From Clostridium sp. CAG:302 (GTDB lineage: Bacteria > Bacillota_I > Bacilli_A > RF39 > UBA660): a stretch of 22,642 nt of DNA. Position numbers and translations under genes: made by a program. Of this stretch, positions 7,035 to 13,719 are shown one piece after another. The notes below the pieces were generated by a model, which saw nothing but the letters and a program-made list of their open reading frames with translations, searched no databases and was not told where the DNA came from. Each line of letters begins with the position of its first letter. Within the stretch, counting starts at the first letter, position 1. The stretch lies in NCBI GenBank assembly GCA_000431795.1, contig FR887351.1, positions 1-22,642 on the forward strand, written 5' to 3'.

Positions 7035-8687
7035 TTATTCAAAATAACTATCTCCAATAAATTCTCTTAGTATTGATGTTTTTGGTACTGATTCGCTTGG
7101 AATTGGTAAAACGAATTTTAATAGTTCTATTAATCTTTGAGCAGTTTGATACTCTGGATCATCTTCTTTTATGGAAAATAATAATGGCTCTGCATATGTT
7201 TTTAAAACTGATAACTCATATGCTAGACTGGTATTAAATAAGGCATCTGCATTGTCTTGATATGGAAAGACATGCTTCTCTTCACCACTTCTAACTTTCA
7301 TCCAAGTACCAAGTGTTACTGACGGAGAATATCCTCTCGTTCTATTATCTCTTACCATTCTTCTTAATAATCTTAAATCTGTCATACTTATTCTATTATC
7401 ATTATCTATATTTAGGTAAGTTAATGGGCTTACATATATTTTAAATTTCTTTTTCTTTGGAATGTTGGTTAATAATTCTTCGTTTAAGGCGTGTAATCCT
7501 TCAATTATTAAGATGTCGTTTTCTTTTAGCTGAACTGTTCTTTTATACTCTTTTTTGCCATCAATGAAATTAAATGTTGGAACTACAACTTTTGTACCTT
7601 TTAGTAATTTACTTATTTGACTATCAAATAGTTTTATATCTACCGCTGTTATTGATTCGAAGTCTGGTTTTCCATCTTCTCCTAGTGGGGTTTCCGCTCT
7701 TTCATGAAAGTAATCATCTAATGATAAATGAGTCGGGTTTAGTCCTAGGCTCTTTAAATATAATGATAGTTTCATAGCACTAGTAGTTTTTCCTGAACTT
7801 GATGGTCCTGATAATAATATTATTTTATAGTCTTCTTTGTTTAGAACTATCTGCTCTGCTATACTAAGTAATTTATAGTCTTGCATTATTTCTGATAGCT
7901 GAATGATATCTGCTGGTTTATTACTGGTTATATAGTCATTTAACTCTCCAATATTATTTATATTTAAATTGTTACCCCATGCTGAGTATTCTTCAAGAGT
8001 ATTGAAATAATTAGTATGATGGGTATATCTTTTTACTTTTTTATTATCATATATTGATGGAAAACGTACTACTATTCCTTTATCTTTTATTAATGATAAA
8101 TCAAAGTATTTTAGTACTCCTGTTGATGATGGAAGATCTCCTACTATATAATTATAGTTTTCATCTAGTTTATATAATGATACATATTTTGATGTATCAT
8201 AAAATAATGTTTTAGCTTTATCTTCTCTTTTGATACTTTTAAAATATTCTATTGCTTCGTACTTTGTTGTATCCATTTTGGTAAATGGGATGTTTTTAGA
8301 GACTATTTCTTTCATTTGTTTTTTTATTTCTAACACATCTTTATCTTCTACTTTTTTATCTATCTTACAGAATATTCCTTTATCAATAGAATGTTTTACT
8401 ATTACTTTGGTATCTTTTTCTAAAATATTATTAGTAACATAGATAAATAAATATAATAGTCCTCTTTCATAGATTCTATTTCCTTCAAGAGTATTTATGT
8501 CATATATTTGTAGTGTACCATTCTTTTTAAGTTCTGTTTCTAAATCCACTTTTTTATTGTTATACTTTATTAATATGGCATCTTCTCTTTCTTCTTTAGA
8601 CATTTTATTTAATATTTCTTTTACTTTTATACCCTTTACATATTCTTCTTTTTTTCCATTATTTAATGTTATTATTATTGTTTGCAT
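7035..8687 (-). CDS. Nucleoside (uridine-like) kinase with N-terminal TGS and tRNA-synthetase-like domains
   Basis: The protein has 550 residues. Residues 1-65 form a TGS-like beta-grasp domain (MQTIIITLNNGKKEEYVKG). Residues 66-230 resemble the second additional domain of threonyl-tRNA synthetase. From about 285 a P-loop kinase begins: Walker A GPSSSGKTT (294-302), the uridine-kinase motif DDYF (324-327), and IIEGLHALNEEL near 394. This three-part architecture is a known Firmicutes/Thermotogae family annotated as nucleoside kinase. The role of the TGS part is unknown, though binding of RNA or a nucleotide signal is an obvious guess. The start is ATG 8687 with AAGGAGGA 6-7 nt upstream. Its promoter faces away from clpP. 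Confidence 0.85.
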   Translation of the reverse strand: MQTIIITLNNGKKEEYVKGIKVKEILNKMSKEEREDAILIKYNNKKVDLETELKKNGTLQIYDINTLEGNRIYERGLLYLFIYVTNNILEKDTKVIVKHSIDKGIFCKIDKKVEDKDVLEIKKQMKEIVSKNIPFTKMDTTKYEAIEYFKSIKREDKAKTLFYDTSKYVSLYKLDENYNYIVGDLPSSTGVLKYFDLSLIKDKGIVVRFPSIYDNKKVKRYTHHTNYFNTLEEYSAWGNNLNINNIGELNDYITSNKPADIIQLSEIMQDYKLLSIAEQIVLNKEDYKIILLSGPSSSGKTTSAMKLSLYLKSLGLNPTHLSLDDYFHERAETPLGEDGKPDFESITAVDIKLFDSQISKLLKGTKVVVPTFNFIDGKKEYKRTVQLKENDILIIEGLHALNEELLTNIPKKKKFKIYVSPLTYLNIDNDNRISMTDLRLLRRMVRDNRTRGYSPSVTLGTWMKVRSGEEKHVFPYQDNADALFNTSLAYELSVLKTYAEPLLFSIKEDDPEYQTAQRLIELLKFVLPIPSESVPKTSILREFIGDSYFE

Positions 8688-8715
8688 GTACTTCCTCCTT
8701 CTACTTTATAATTTA

Positions 8716-8745
8716 ATTATACCATATAAGTGCATTTTTTGTCAT
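8716..8745 (-). promoter_or_regulatory. Promoter of the nucleoside kinase-amidase operon
   Basis: On the minus strand, ATGACA (8745-8740), an 18-nt spacer and TATAAT (8721-8716) are present, and TGG before the -10 makes it an extended -10. Confidence 0.7.
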
Positions 8746-8801
8746 ACTTTTTTAGGTATATTAAACTACATTATATATTATACTATTTGTAGGTGATAAA
8801 T

Positions 8802-9383
8802 ATGAACTTAGTTCCAACTATTATTGAGAAGAATGAAACGGGAGAAAGAGCTTATGATATCTATTCTAGATTACTTAAAGATAGAATTATTATATTAAAT
8901 GGAGAAATTACAGATAATAGTTCTAATATAGTGGTAGCACAGCTGCTATATCTGGATAGTTTAAATAATGATGATATTAGTCTATATATTAATTCTCCTG
9001 GTGGTTCTATTACAGCAGGGATGGCTATATTTGATACGATGAATTTTATTAAAAGTGATATATCCACAATATGTGTTGGTATGGCGGCTTCAATGGCGGC
9101 ATTTCTATTATCTTCTGGAGAAAAAGGCAAGAGATATATTCTTCCTAATGCAGAAGTTATGATTCATCAGCCTTTAGGAGGGGCTCAAGGACAGGCGACC
9201 GAAATTAAAATAGCTGCTGAAAGGATATTAAAATTAAAGAAGAAACTCAATAAGATCCTTTCTGATAATACTGGTAAAGATATCGATACTATTGACAATG
9301 ATACGGAAAGAGATTATTTTATGGATAGTGATGAGGCACTAAATTATGGTATTGTTGATAAGGTATTAAAAAAAGCTAGCTGA
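8802..9383 (+). CDS. clpP: ATP-dependent Clp protease proteolytic subunit
   Basis: The protein is 193 residues from ATG 8802, the usual ClpP length. A GTG 9 nt upstream is in frame, but it lies inside the Shine-Dalgarno AGGTGAT (8791-8797), so the ATG is chosen. The catalytic triad is S97 (GMAASMAAF), H122 (MIHQP) and D171 (ERDYFM). The NSPGGSITAGMAI strand and GGAQGQATEI handle are typical. ClpP forms a tetradecameric chamber fed by ClpX or ClpC and degrades regulators and damaged proteins in the cytoplasm. No clp ATPase is adjacent. No CtsR or CIRCE operator was seen in the upstream gap. It is divergent from the nucleoside kinase gene and ends at its own terminator. Confidence 0.95.
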   Translation: MNLVPTIIEKNETGERAYDIYSRLLKDRIIILNGEITDNSSNIVVAQLLYLDSLNNDDISLYINSPGGSITAGMAIFDTMNFIKSDISTICVGMAASMAAFLLSSGEKGKRYILPNAEVMIHQPLGGAQGQATEIKIAAERILKLKKKLNKILSDNTGKDIDTIDNDTERDYFMDSDEALNYGIVDKVLKKAS

Positions 9384-9396
9384 TGCTAACTTTTTT
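9369..9396 (+). terminator. Intrinsic terminator of clpP
   Basis: AAAAAAGCTAGC (9369-9380) pairs with GCTAACTTTTTT (9385-9396) around a TGAT loop that contains the stop codon. There is one C-A mismatch. A T run closes it on the plus strand. Confidence 0.7.
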
Positions 9397-10537
9397 ATTG
9401 TACTTTAGTATTTCCTGTTTTGGTATATCCTTCAACATAATTATCTGCTGACCAAATTACGTCTCTATTTTTTTGAATATATCTATAATAAGTAATGGTA
9501 TCATAACTTCCTTCTGGTTTAGTTGTTACTATGTCTCCTGAATTAAATTTTATGGTAATCTTAATTGGAACTAAATACTTATCTTTAATATTTTTAATAC
9601 CCTCTAGTGATTTTATGTTTACTTTTACATTTATGTAGAATGTTCCTTTATAATAATATGGTGTTAACTTGTAAGTAAAGTTGTTTTCTTTTAATGAATA
9701 TTCTTTAATATTATCTATAGTTAAACTGCTATCTTTTACCACTGATATACTCTTATCAGAAGCAAATTCTTTTTCATCATTATAATAAGAAGATTCCTTA
9801 ATAGTAGTAAAGTAGTATTTACTATTTGGTACATCATTTAATTTTAATCTATATTCAATAGTGTTATCTTTAATATCTTTTTTATTTATTATTCCTAATG
9901 AGTAATATGTTTTTTCGGCAGTGGCATAATATTCATATTTATTTTCAATATTATCTCCTGTTTTATTACCTTTCATCCACTTGGTATATGTTGTCCATTC
10001 TTTTACATATTCGTAATAAGTAACTCCAGTACTTTTATTACTATTGTTAGTACTATTATTACCATCGGTATTATTATTTTTTGTATCATTATTCTTAGTG
10101 TTATTATTTTTAGTATCAGTAGAGCAGTTTTTGCAATCATTAAAACTGAACTTTCTAGTAATGGTGTTTTTTTCTTTACCACACTCTAATCTTGTTTCTA
10201 CCTCATAGTTATCTTTCTTTCTAGTAATTTTTGAATAACTATCTTTGGTATCACATTTTCCACCTTCACTTGTTTTAACAGATACGATTAATTCTTTTTC
10301 TATCATTTCACCAAGTGTCACTTTAATACTTTCTCCTTGTTTAGTAGGCAAATCTATATCTTTAAAATATTTAACTGCTACTGTTTCCATATTATTGATA
10401 TTGTTTTTAAATGTATCAGATAATTTATTTCTATTTATTAGTTTTGATACTAACCAAACAATTATTAATATGAAAGCAAATGCTATTACAATTTTAATAA
10501 ATAGACTTAACCAGTTTATTTTCTTTTCATCTTCCAT
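9395..10537 (-). CDS. Exported membrane-anchored protein with Asn-rich linker
   Basis: The protein has 380 residues. It has a short cytoplasmic start, one membrane anchor (about 11-32), an extracytoplasmic block with four cysteines (C95, C119, C135, C138), a low-complexity Asn/Thr/Lys linker (139-170) with three TKNN(N/D) repeats, and a C-terminal beta-rich-looking region. The phrase TYYEY (173-177) near the start of the last region recurs as TYYRY near residue 349. The Cys block resembles, from memory, a domain seen in exported proteins of related gut Bacilli, but I cannot check this. The start is ATG 10537 with GGGAGG upstream. It appears to be the third gene of an Smr/small-peptide operon. 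Function unknown; a surface or wall-facing protein is likely. Confidence 0.7.
   Translation of the reverse strand: MEDEKKINWLSLFIKIVIAFAFILIIVWLVSKLINRNKLSDTFKNNINNMETVAVKYFKDIDLPTKQGESIKVTLGEMIEKELIVSVKTSEGGKCDTKDSYSKITRKKDNYEVETRLECGKEKNTITRKFSFNDCKNCSTDTKNNNTKNNDTKNNNTDGNNSTNNSNKSTGVTYYEYVKEWTTYTKWMKGNKTGDNIENKYEYYATAEKTYYSLGIINKKDIKDNTIEYRLKLNDVPNSKYYFTTIKESSYYNDEKEFASDKSISVVKDSSLTIDNIKEYSLKENNFTYKLTPYYYKGTFYINVKVNIKSLEGIKNIKDKYLVPIKITIKFNSGDIVTTKPEGSYDTITYYRYIQKNRDVIWSADNYVEGYTKTGNTKVQ
10070..10114 (-). repeat. Coding tandem repeat, three 15-nt units
   Basis: Three consecutive units encode TKNNN, TKNND and TKNNN (residues 142-156 of the Asn-rich protein). They are part of a 32-residue polar linker. 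Such repeats can change in number by slippage. Confidence 0.7.
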
Positions 10538-10558
10538 AACTAAAACCTCCCTTTGGAA

Positions 10559-10678
10559 TTATATTGCTTCAATGAATAATATAATTAAAAATATTATTAT
10601 GAGAATGATTATCAGTACTATTTGCCGTGCTAGTGTGCTTATTTCTTTTACTAGTTTAATAATCTTGTTATCAAGCAT
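10559..10678 (-). CDS. 39-residue single-pass membrane peptide
   Basis: This short gene runs from ATG 10678 to TAA 10561-10559. The peptide starts MLDNKIIKLVKEISTLARQ. It continues with an uninterrupted hydrophobic helix rich in Ile and Leu (about residues 20-36) and ends EAI. An AAGGT Shine-Dalgarno sits 5 nt before the start. It fills the gap between the Smr gene and the Asn-rich protein gene, on the same strand with 45 nt and 20 nt spacing. The charged amphipathic start followed by one helix suggests an inner-membrane peptide. A regulatory or scaffold role is possible but is only a guess. No toxin-antitoxin partner RNA was recognised. Confidence 0.6.
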   Translation of the reverse strand: MLDNKIIKLVKEISTLARQIVLIIILIIIFLIILFIEAI

Positions 10679-10723
10679 ACAATACCTTCCCTAAAATTGC
10701 TTCCTATTATAGCATACGACTAG

Positions 10724-10987
10724 CTAGTTGTCAATATTTAGATGTACTATTGTACAACCATCATTTAGTCCATCAGTATAATACCTTGATACTTCTTTTC
10801 TTTTAGAAAGAGTTTCATGTACTGAGGACCTAACTAGTCCTTTTCCCTTTCCGTGTATTATTAGTATTTTTTTATTTCTTAATATTATATTATCATTAAT
10901 AAAATCATTTGTTGCTACTCTAGCTGACTCTATATCATAACCATGTAAATCAATAAATGGTAAATTTTTTATAAATATATCTTCCAT
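10724..10987 (-). CDS. Stand-alone Smr domain protein
   Basis: The protein has 87 residues and is essentially only an Smr (MutS2 C-terminal) domain. It has the conserved FIDLHGYD motif (12-19) and IIHGKGKG (43-50), followed by a C-terminal strand. Smr domains bind and can cut DNA or RNA, and stand-alone copies in Firmicutes are largely uncharacterised. It has no MutS ATPase part. The start is ATG 10987 with AGAGGAGA about 8 nt upstream. It is the first gene of a likely operon with the 39-residue peptide and the Asn-rich protein, driven by an extended -10 promoter at 11011-11019. Confidence 0.88.
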   Translation of the reverse strand: MEDIFIKNLPFIDLHGYDIESARVATNDFINDNIILRNKKILIIHGKGKGLVRSSVHETLSKRKEVSRYYTDGLNDGCTIVHLNIDN

Positions 10988-11010
10988 AGTTCATTCTCCT
11001 CTAGATATAT

Positions 11011-11039
11011 ATTATACCAAATATTAGTTATTAATTAAA
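11011..11039 (-). promoter_or_regulatory. Extended -10 promoter of the Smr operon
   Basis: On the minus strand TGG-TATAAT (11019-11011) is a strong extended -10. The -35 position (TTTAAT, 11039-11034) is weak. The hexamer lies about 25 nt before the Smr ATG. Confidence 0.6.
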
Positions 11040-11040
11040 G

Positions 11041-11067
11041 TAAAAAGATTACTATTTTGGTAATCTT
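11041..11067 (-). terminator. Intrinsic terminator of the sensor kinase gene
   Basis: An 8-bp perfect stem (AAGATTAC 11045-11052 with GTAATCTT 11060-11067) overlaps the kinase stop codon. On the minus strand it is followed by TTTACTTTAAT. Confidence 0.7.
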
Positions 11068-12287
11068 ATTGTTACTTTTGTTCCTACACCCTCTTTTGAT
11101 GTATATATTAACTCACCATTGTGGGCTTTTATTATCTCATTAGATAAACATACTCCAAGGCCGCTACCATTTAATTTAGTAGTGAAGAACATTGTTTTTA
11201 ATTGCTTTAGTGTATCTTCACTCATTCCTATACCATCATCTTCAATAATAATATCAATATGTCTTTTATAAATATTGCTTGATATTTCTACTTTACCTTT
11301 ATCTTTTATTGCTTCAACACTATTTTTTAATACATTAATTAATACTTGTTTTAGTCTTTCATAATCTCCATCAAAATATATTTCTTCATCTTCTCTGTCG
11401 TTATAGATTAATTTGATGTTTTTCCTATTCAAAATTATCTTAAATGAATCATAGACATCCTCAAGGAGAAGGTTTAAATCTATTTCAGTCTTAACTATTT
11501 TAATTTTATTAAATTCTAGAAAATCTGTTATTATATTTAAACTGCGATTTGCTTCTTCACGTATTATATTTAGATATTTTAATGATTTTTCTTTATTATC
11601 AATATTAAACATATCTAGGTAACCTTTAATGACCGCTAGTGGATTTTTTATCTCATGTGTTAATTTGAATAGTGACTCTTTTATCATTTTATCTTTTTCT
11701 AATAATTCTATTGATTTATTTAATTCTCTTACTTTTTCTATTATTTTAAATATATACAAAATTACAAATGAAATAAAATAATATATAAATACTAATATTA
11801 TTAATTCTATGAAACTATTTAGCGTTAAATTCAAATCTTTAAAAAAATATTCAAATGATAAGAAAAAGCCTTGAAGAACTGCAATTGAAAGAATAAAACT
11901 CTCTGTACTTAAATTTCTTTTTCTAGCACATAAATATAATATAAAATATGTTAAATACTTTATGGTTACTATTAAGCATATGTTTTTATATATGAAAAAA
12001 CAATACAAAATATTTATTAGTGCTAAAAGAACTCCTAGTAATGATTTCTTTTTCATTAGTGCAATCACTATTGGTATATTGCAAAACAATAACACCTTAC
12101 TATTTCCATCTATAATTCCAAATCTAAGACACAAATAGAGAGAACTTATTAGTGCTATACTAAGTAATAAATTATTATAATTCTTATTAATATCATTTTT
12201 ATAACAAACCAAAACCAGGTACACCAATATTGGAAAAACAATTAATACTGTATTTAAAATTATATCTTCAAAAATTTCTATGTTCAT
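11052..12287 (-). CDS. Orphan membrane sensor histidine kinase, KinB-like
   Basis: The protein has 411 residues. The first half carries about six membrane segments (about 9-28, 38-55, 66-78, 84-100, 107-120 and 131-180, the last probably two). A coiled linker leads to the HisKA phospho-acceptor H211 in KLTHEIKNPLAVIKGYL. The ATPase domain has the N box NVLKNSVEAI, the G1 box EDDGIGM and the G2 box GSGLGVCLSNEII. No response regulator is adjacent. This topology and H-box sequence resemble the KinB-type kinases that feed Spo0A, though the match is by eye. The promoter carries two perfect Spo0A-type boxes plus a degenerate third (12325-12353), which fits a sporulation kinase in a feedback loop. 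The start is ATG 12287 with GAAGGAT upstream. Confidence 0.9.
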   Translation of the reverse strand: MNIEIFEDIILNTVLIVFPILVYLVLVCYKNDINKNYNNLLLSIALISSLYLCLRFGIIDGNSKVLLFCNIPIVIALMKKKSLLGVLLALINILYCFFIYKNICLIVTIKYLTYFILYLCARKRNLSTESFILSIAVLQGFFLSFEYFFKDLNLTLNSFIELIILVFIYYFISFVILYIFKIIEKVRELNKSIELLEKDKMIKESLFKLTHEIKNPLAVIKGYLDMFNIDNKEKSLKYLNIIREEANRSLNIITDFLEFNKIKIVKTEIDLNLLLEDVYDSFKIILNRKNIKLIYNDREDEEIYFDGDYERLKQVLINVLKNSVEAIKDKGKVEISSNIYKRHIDIIIEDDGIGMSEDTLKQLKTMFFTTKLNGSGLGVCLSNEIIKAHNGELIYTSKEGVGTKVTIRLPK

Positions 12288-12309
12288 AATATCCTTCTCT
12301 CTAAAAAAT

Positions 12310-12338
12310 ATTATACATTTTGTTTTTGTCGAATTTTG
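12310..12338 (-). promoter_or_regulatory. Promoter of the orphan kinase gene
   Basis: A consensus TATAAT (12315-12310, minus strand) is present. The 17-nt -35 position is poor (CAAAAT). A TTGACA-like TCGACA (12342-12337) lies at 21 nt instead. The latter spacing recalls Spo0A-activated sigma-A promoters such as Bacillus spoIIG, whose spacer is unusually long. Confidence 0.6.
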
Positions 12339-12353
12339 TCGAATAATGTCAAA
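12325..12353. promoter_or_regulatory. Tandem Spo0A-type boxes (two perfect, one degenerate)
   Basis: TTTGTCGAA occurs at 12325-12333 and again at 12335-12343. A third, AATGTCAAA, is at 12345-12353. All are in the same orientation and 10 bp apart, one helical turn. TTTGTCGAA (core TGTCGAA) is the known Spo0A-binding box of Bacilli and Clostridia. The core was not noticed elsewhere in the window. Confidence 0.7.
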
Positions 12354-12384
12354 AAAAAGAGCTTTTTGTAAAATTTTGCTCTTT
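12351..12384 (-). terminator. Intrinsic terminator of the EIIB-like gene
   Basis: AAAGAGC (12356-12362) pairs with GCTCTTT (12378-12384) over a 15-nt loop. On the minus strand it is followed by eight T. It separates the EIIB-like gene from the kinase promoter. Confidence 0.75.
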
Positions 12385-12697
12385 ATTTTAATTCATCAAT
12401 ATATTTTTTTATCTTTTTGGCATCATTTCCTAAAATTATTTTTAGTTGATCATCTATTTCTACAACACCTTTTGCTCCTAGTTTGATGATTCCTTCTTTA
12501 TTTGCTTTTGTTATATCTTTTAGAGTTACTTTAAATCTAGACATATCTACTTCAGTATCTAGGATATTGTCTTTTCCTCCAAGTAATTCAACTAATTTAT
12601 TAAACTCTAACTTAACATCTTTTTTATTCATTTTAACTATAGCAAGAGCTATTATTAATAATACCACTACAATTACTATGTATTGCCATGTGTCCAT
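12383..12697 (-). CDS. Membrane-tethered PTS EIIB-like domain lacking the phosphorylated Cys
   Basis: The protein has 104 residues. An N-terminal membrane helix (about 5-23) is joined to a glucose-type EIIB domain (about 30-102). The family pattern GG..NI..(x)C.(T/S)R(L/F).V..D....LGA.GV is clear in LLGGKDNILDT, MSRFKVTLKD and KLGAKGVVEID. The position normally held by the phospho-accepting Cys (C-I-T-R-L-R-V) reads D51 (D-M-S-R-F-K-V). Without Cys it should not pass phosphate to sugar, so a regulatory or structural role is more likely. No EIIC permease is adjacent. The start is ATG 12697 with AGGTGA about 10 nt upstream and a good promoter. It sits just before the orphan kinase gene, though a terminator separates them. 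Confidence 0.8.
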   Translation of the reverse strand: MDTWQYIVIVVVLLIIALAIVKMNKKDVKLEFNKLVELLGGKDNILDTEVDMSRFKVTLKDITKANKEGIIKLGAKGVVEIDDQLKIILGNDAKKIKKYIDELK

Positions 12698-12719
12698 TTT
12701 ATCTTTTCACCTCTACTAC

Positions 12720-12748
12720 ATTATACTATTTTTTTTTATTTATAACAA
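12720..12748 (-). promoter_or_regulatory. Promoter of the EIIB-like gene
   Basis: On the minus strand, TTGTTA (12748-12743), a 17-nt spacer and TATAAT (12725-12720) are present. Confidence 0.7.
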
Positions 12749-12809
12749 GTACTATGCAGTATTTTTATTTTCATTAATTTTGTTATTTTATTATTAAAAA
12801 TTGATTAAC

Positions 12810-12825
12810 TACTGGTTAACCAGTA
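12810..12825. promoter_or_regulatory. Perfect 16-bp palindrome upstream of agrB
   Basis: TACTGGTTAACCAGTA is fully self-complementary. It lies about 65 bp upstream of the agrB -10, in the intergenic region shared with the divergent EIIB-like gene. There is no T run, so it is more like a dimeric-regulator site than a terminator. The regulator is unknown. Confidence 0.5.
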
Positions 12826-12852
12826 TGAGCGTGTCCTCTAACTTTTATGGCA

Positions 12853-12896
12853 AAAACTATTTGTAAAACTATTTAATAGCAATAAGGTGATATAAT
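12853..12896 (+). promoter_or_regulatory. agrBD promoter with a direct repeat over the -35 region
   Basis: AAAACTATTT occurs at 12853-12862 and 12865-12874, 12 bp apart. The second copy covers the -35 position of a consensus TATAAT (12891-12896). No good -35 hexamer exists, as expected for an activator-dependent promoter. LytTR regulators such as AgrA bind short direct repeats near -35, usually one repeat per turn or two, so these are candidate AgrA sites. Confidence 0.5.
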
Positions 12897-12912
12897 TAAA
12901 GCGTGATAAGGT

Positions 12913-13521
12913 ATGAGGAAGAAGTTTTTAAAAAATACCATTAATGCTATTAAAAAAAAATATCCTAATTATGATGATGAGAAACTTGAAGTTATTGAAT
13001 ATGGACTCGAATCCTTATACATTATGGTTACTAAAACTATCGTTATTTCTTTAATTGCTTTACTTCTAAATGTATTTAAGGAAATGCTAATAATTATGAT
13101 ACTATATAATATTATCAGAACAACAGCATTTGGTATGCATGCTAAGGAAAGCTGGCAATGTTATATAATATCTATAACACTATTTATTGGTGGAGCGTTA
13201 CTATTTAAATATATAGATGTTAGTTTCTATGCTAAGGCAATTATTGCCGCTATATCTTATATATTTTTAGTTATTTATGCACCAGCAGATACATATAAGA
13301 GACCACTTGTAAATGCTAAAAAAAGAAAAATTTATAAAATTATTACAGTTATTAGCAGTTCTATATTCTTAATATTAATTGTTGTATTAAGAGATAGTAA
13401 TGTTAGTACTGCACTTAGTTTGGGGCTTTTGGATTCAATGCTTATGATTCATCCACTAACTTATAGGATGTTTCATTTACCATATAATAACTATAAAACT
13501 TATAATGAGTCTTATAGTTAA
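12913..13521 (+). CDS. agrB: AgrB-type peptide-processing membrane endopeptidase
   Basis: The protein has 202 residues. It has the AgrB catalytic pair H76 and C83 in TTAFGMHAKESWQCY, at nearly the same positions as S. aureus AgrB (H77, C84). R69 is just upstream, and about five membrane segments follow the amphipathic start. AgrB cuts the C-terminal tail from AgrD and forms the thiolactone ring inside the membrane. ATG 12913 is the only sensible start: an in-frame stop lies at 12907-12909 and the next Met is residue 38. The leader is very short (TATAAT ends 16 nt before the ATG) and an AAGG lies only 1 nt before the start, so initiation may be weak or nearly leaderless. agrD follows after 36 nt. 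Confidence 0.93.
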   Translation: MRKKFLKNTINAIKKKYPNYDDEKLEVIEYGLESLYIMVTKTIVISLIALLLNVFKEMLIIMILYNIIRTTAFGMHAKESWQCYIISITLFIGGALLFKYIDVSFYAKAIIAAISYIFLVIYAPADTYKRPLVNAKKRKIYKIITVISSSIFLILIVVLRDSNVSTALSLGLLDSMLMIHPLTYRMFHLPYNNYKTYNESYS

Positions 13522-13557
13522 TATGAAAAAAATAGTATAAGGAGGGACTGTAGTATT

Positions 13558-13671
13558 ATGTTTACATCATTTTTATCTTGGATTGGTTCTCTAGCTGCCT
13601 CAACTGGTTCTAAAGCTTGTTGGGTATGGTTTACTGATGAACCTAAAATGCCAAAATCTTTAATTAAATAA
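13558..13671 (+). CDS. agrD: AgrD-type cyclic autoinducer peptide precursor
   Basis: A 37-residue peptide, 36 nt after agrB, with AAGGAGGG 11 nt before the ATG. It has the three AgrD parts: an amphipathic leader (MFTSFLSWIGSLAASTGSK), a core containing the single cysteine (C21) followed by WVWFT, and the acidic/proline C-terminal tail DEPKMPKSLIK. The tail matches the DE-x-E-x-P-K-E/S-L pattern that AgrB recognises. In the S. aureus, Listeria and C. perfringens precursors the cut falls just before the residue that aligns with D27. Applying this gives a ring of C-W-V-W-F-T, six residues rather than the usual five. A cut one residue earlier would give the standard five (C-W-V-W-F). The N-terminal tail of the mature peptide cannot be predicted. 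Confidence 0.92.
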   Translation: MFTSFLSWIGSLAASTGSKACWVWFTDEPKMPKSLIK

Positions 13672-13686
13672 CCTTTACAACTTACG

Positions 13687-13719
13687 AAAAGAACTATGAC
13701 TATTCATCATAATTCTTTT
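13687..13719. terminator. Hairpin between convergent agrD and agrC
   Basis: AAAAGAA-c-TATGA (13687-13699) pairs with TCATA-a-TTCTTTT (13707-13719). One mismatch sits in a 13-position stem with a 7-nt loop. A T-rich stretch follows on the plus strand. It overlaps the agrC stop codon and probably ends agrBD transcription. Confidence 0.6.

Noticed and set aside
8688..8801. CtsR or CIRCE operator for clpP
   Set aside because: Neither the GGTCAAA heptad repeat nor the 9-bp CIRCE inverted repeat was found.
10028..10123. Possible CRISPR or intergenic tandem repeat
   Set aside because: The repeat is a coding low-complexity Asn/Thr/Lys linker with 15-nt units and no spacers.
10245..10694. A 149-codon plus-strand frame
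   Set aside because: It runs opposite to the Asn-rich protein and small-peptide genes, has no Shine-Dalgarno and is rich in hydrophobic runs typical of antisense reading of AT-rich genes.
12483..12797. A 104-codon plus-strand frame
   Set aside because: It is an antisense shadow of the EIIB-like gene that extends into its promoter. No ribosome site.
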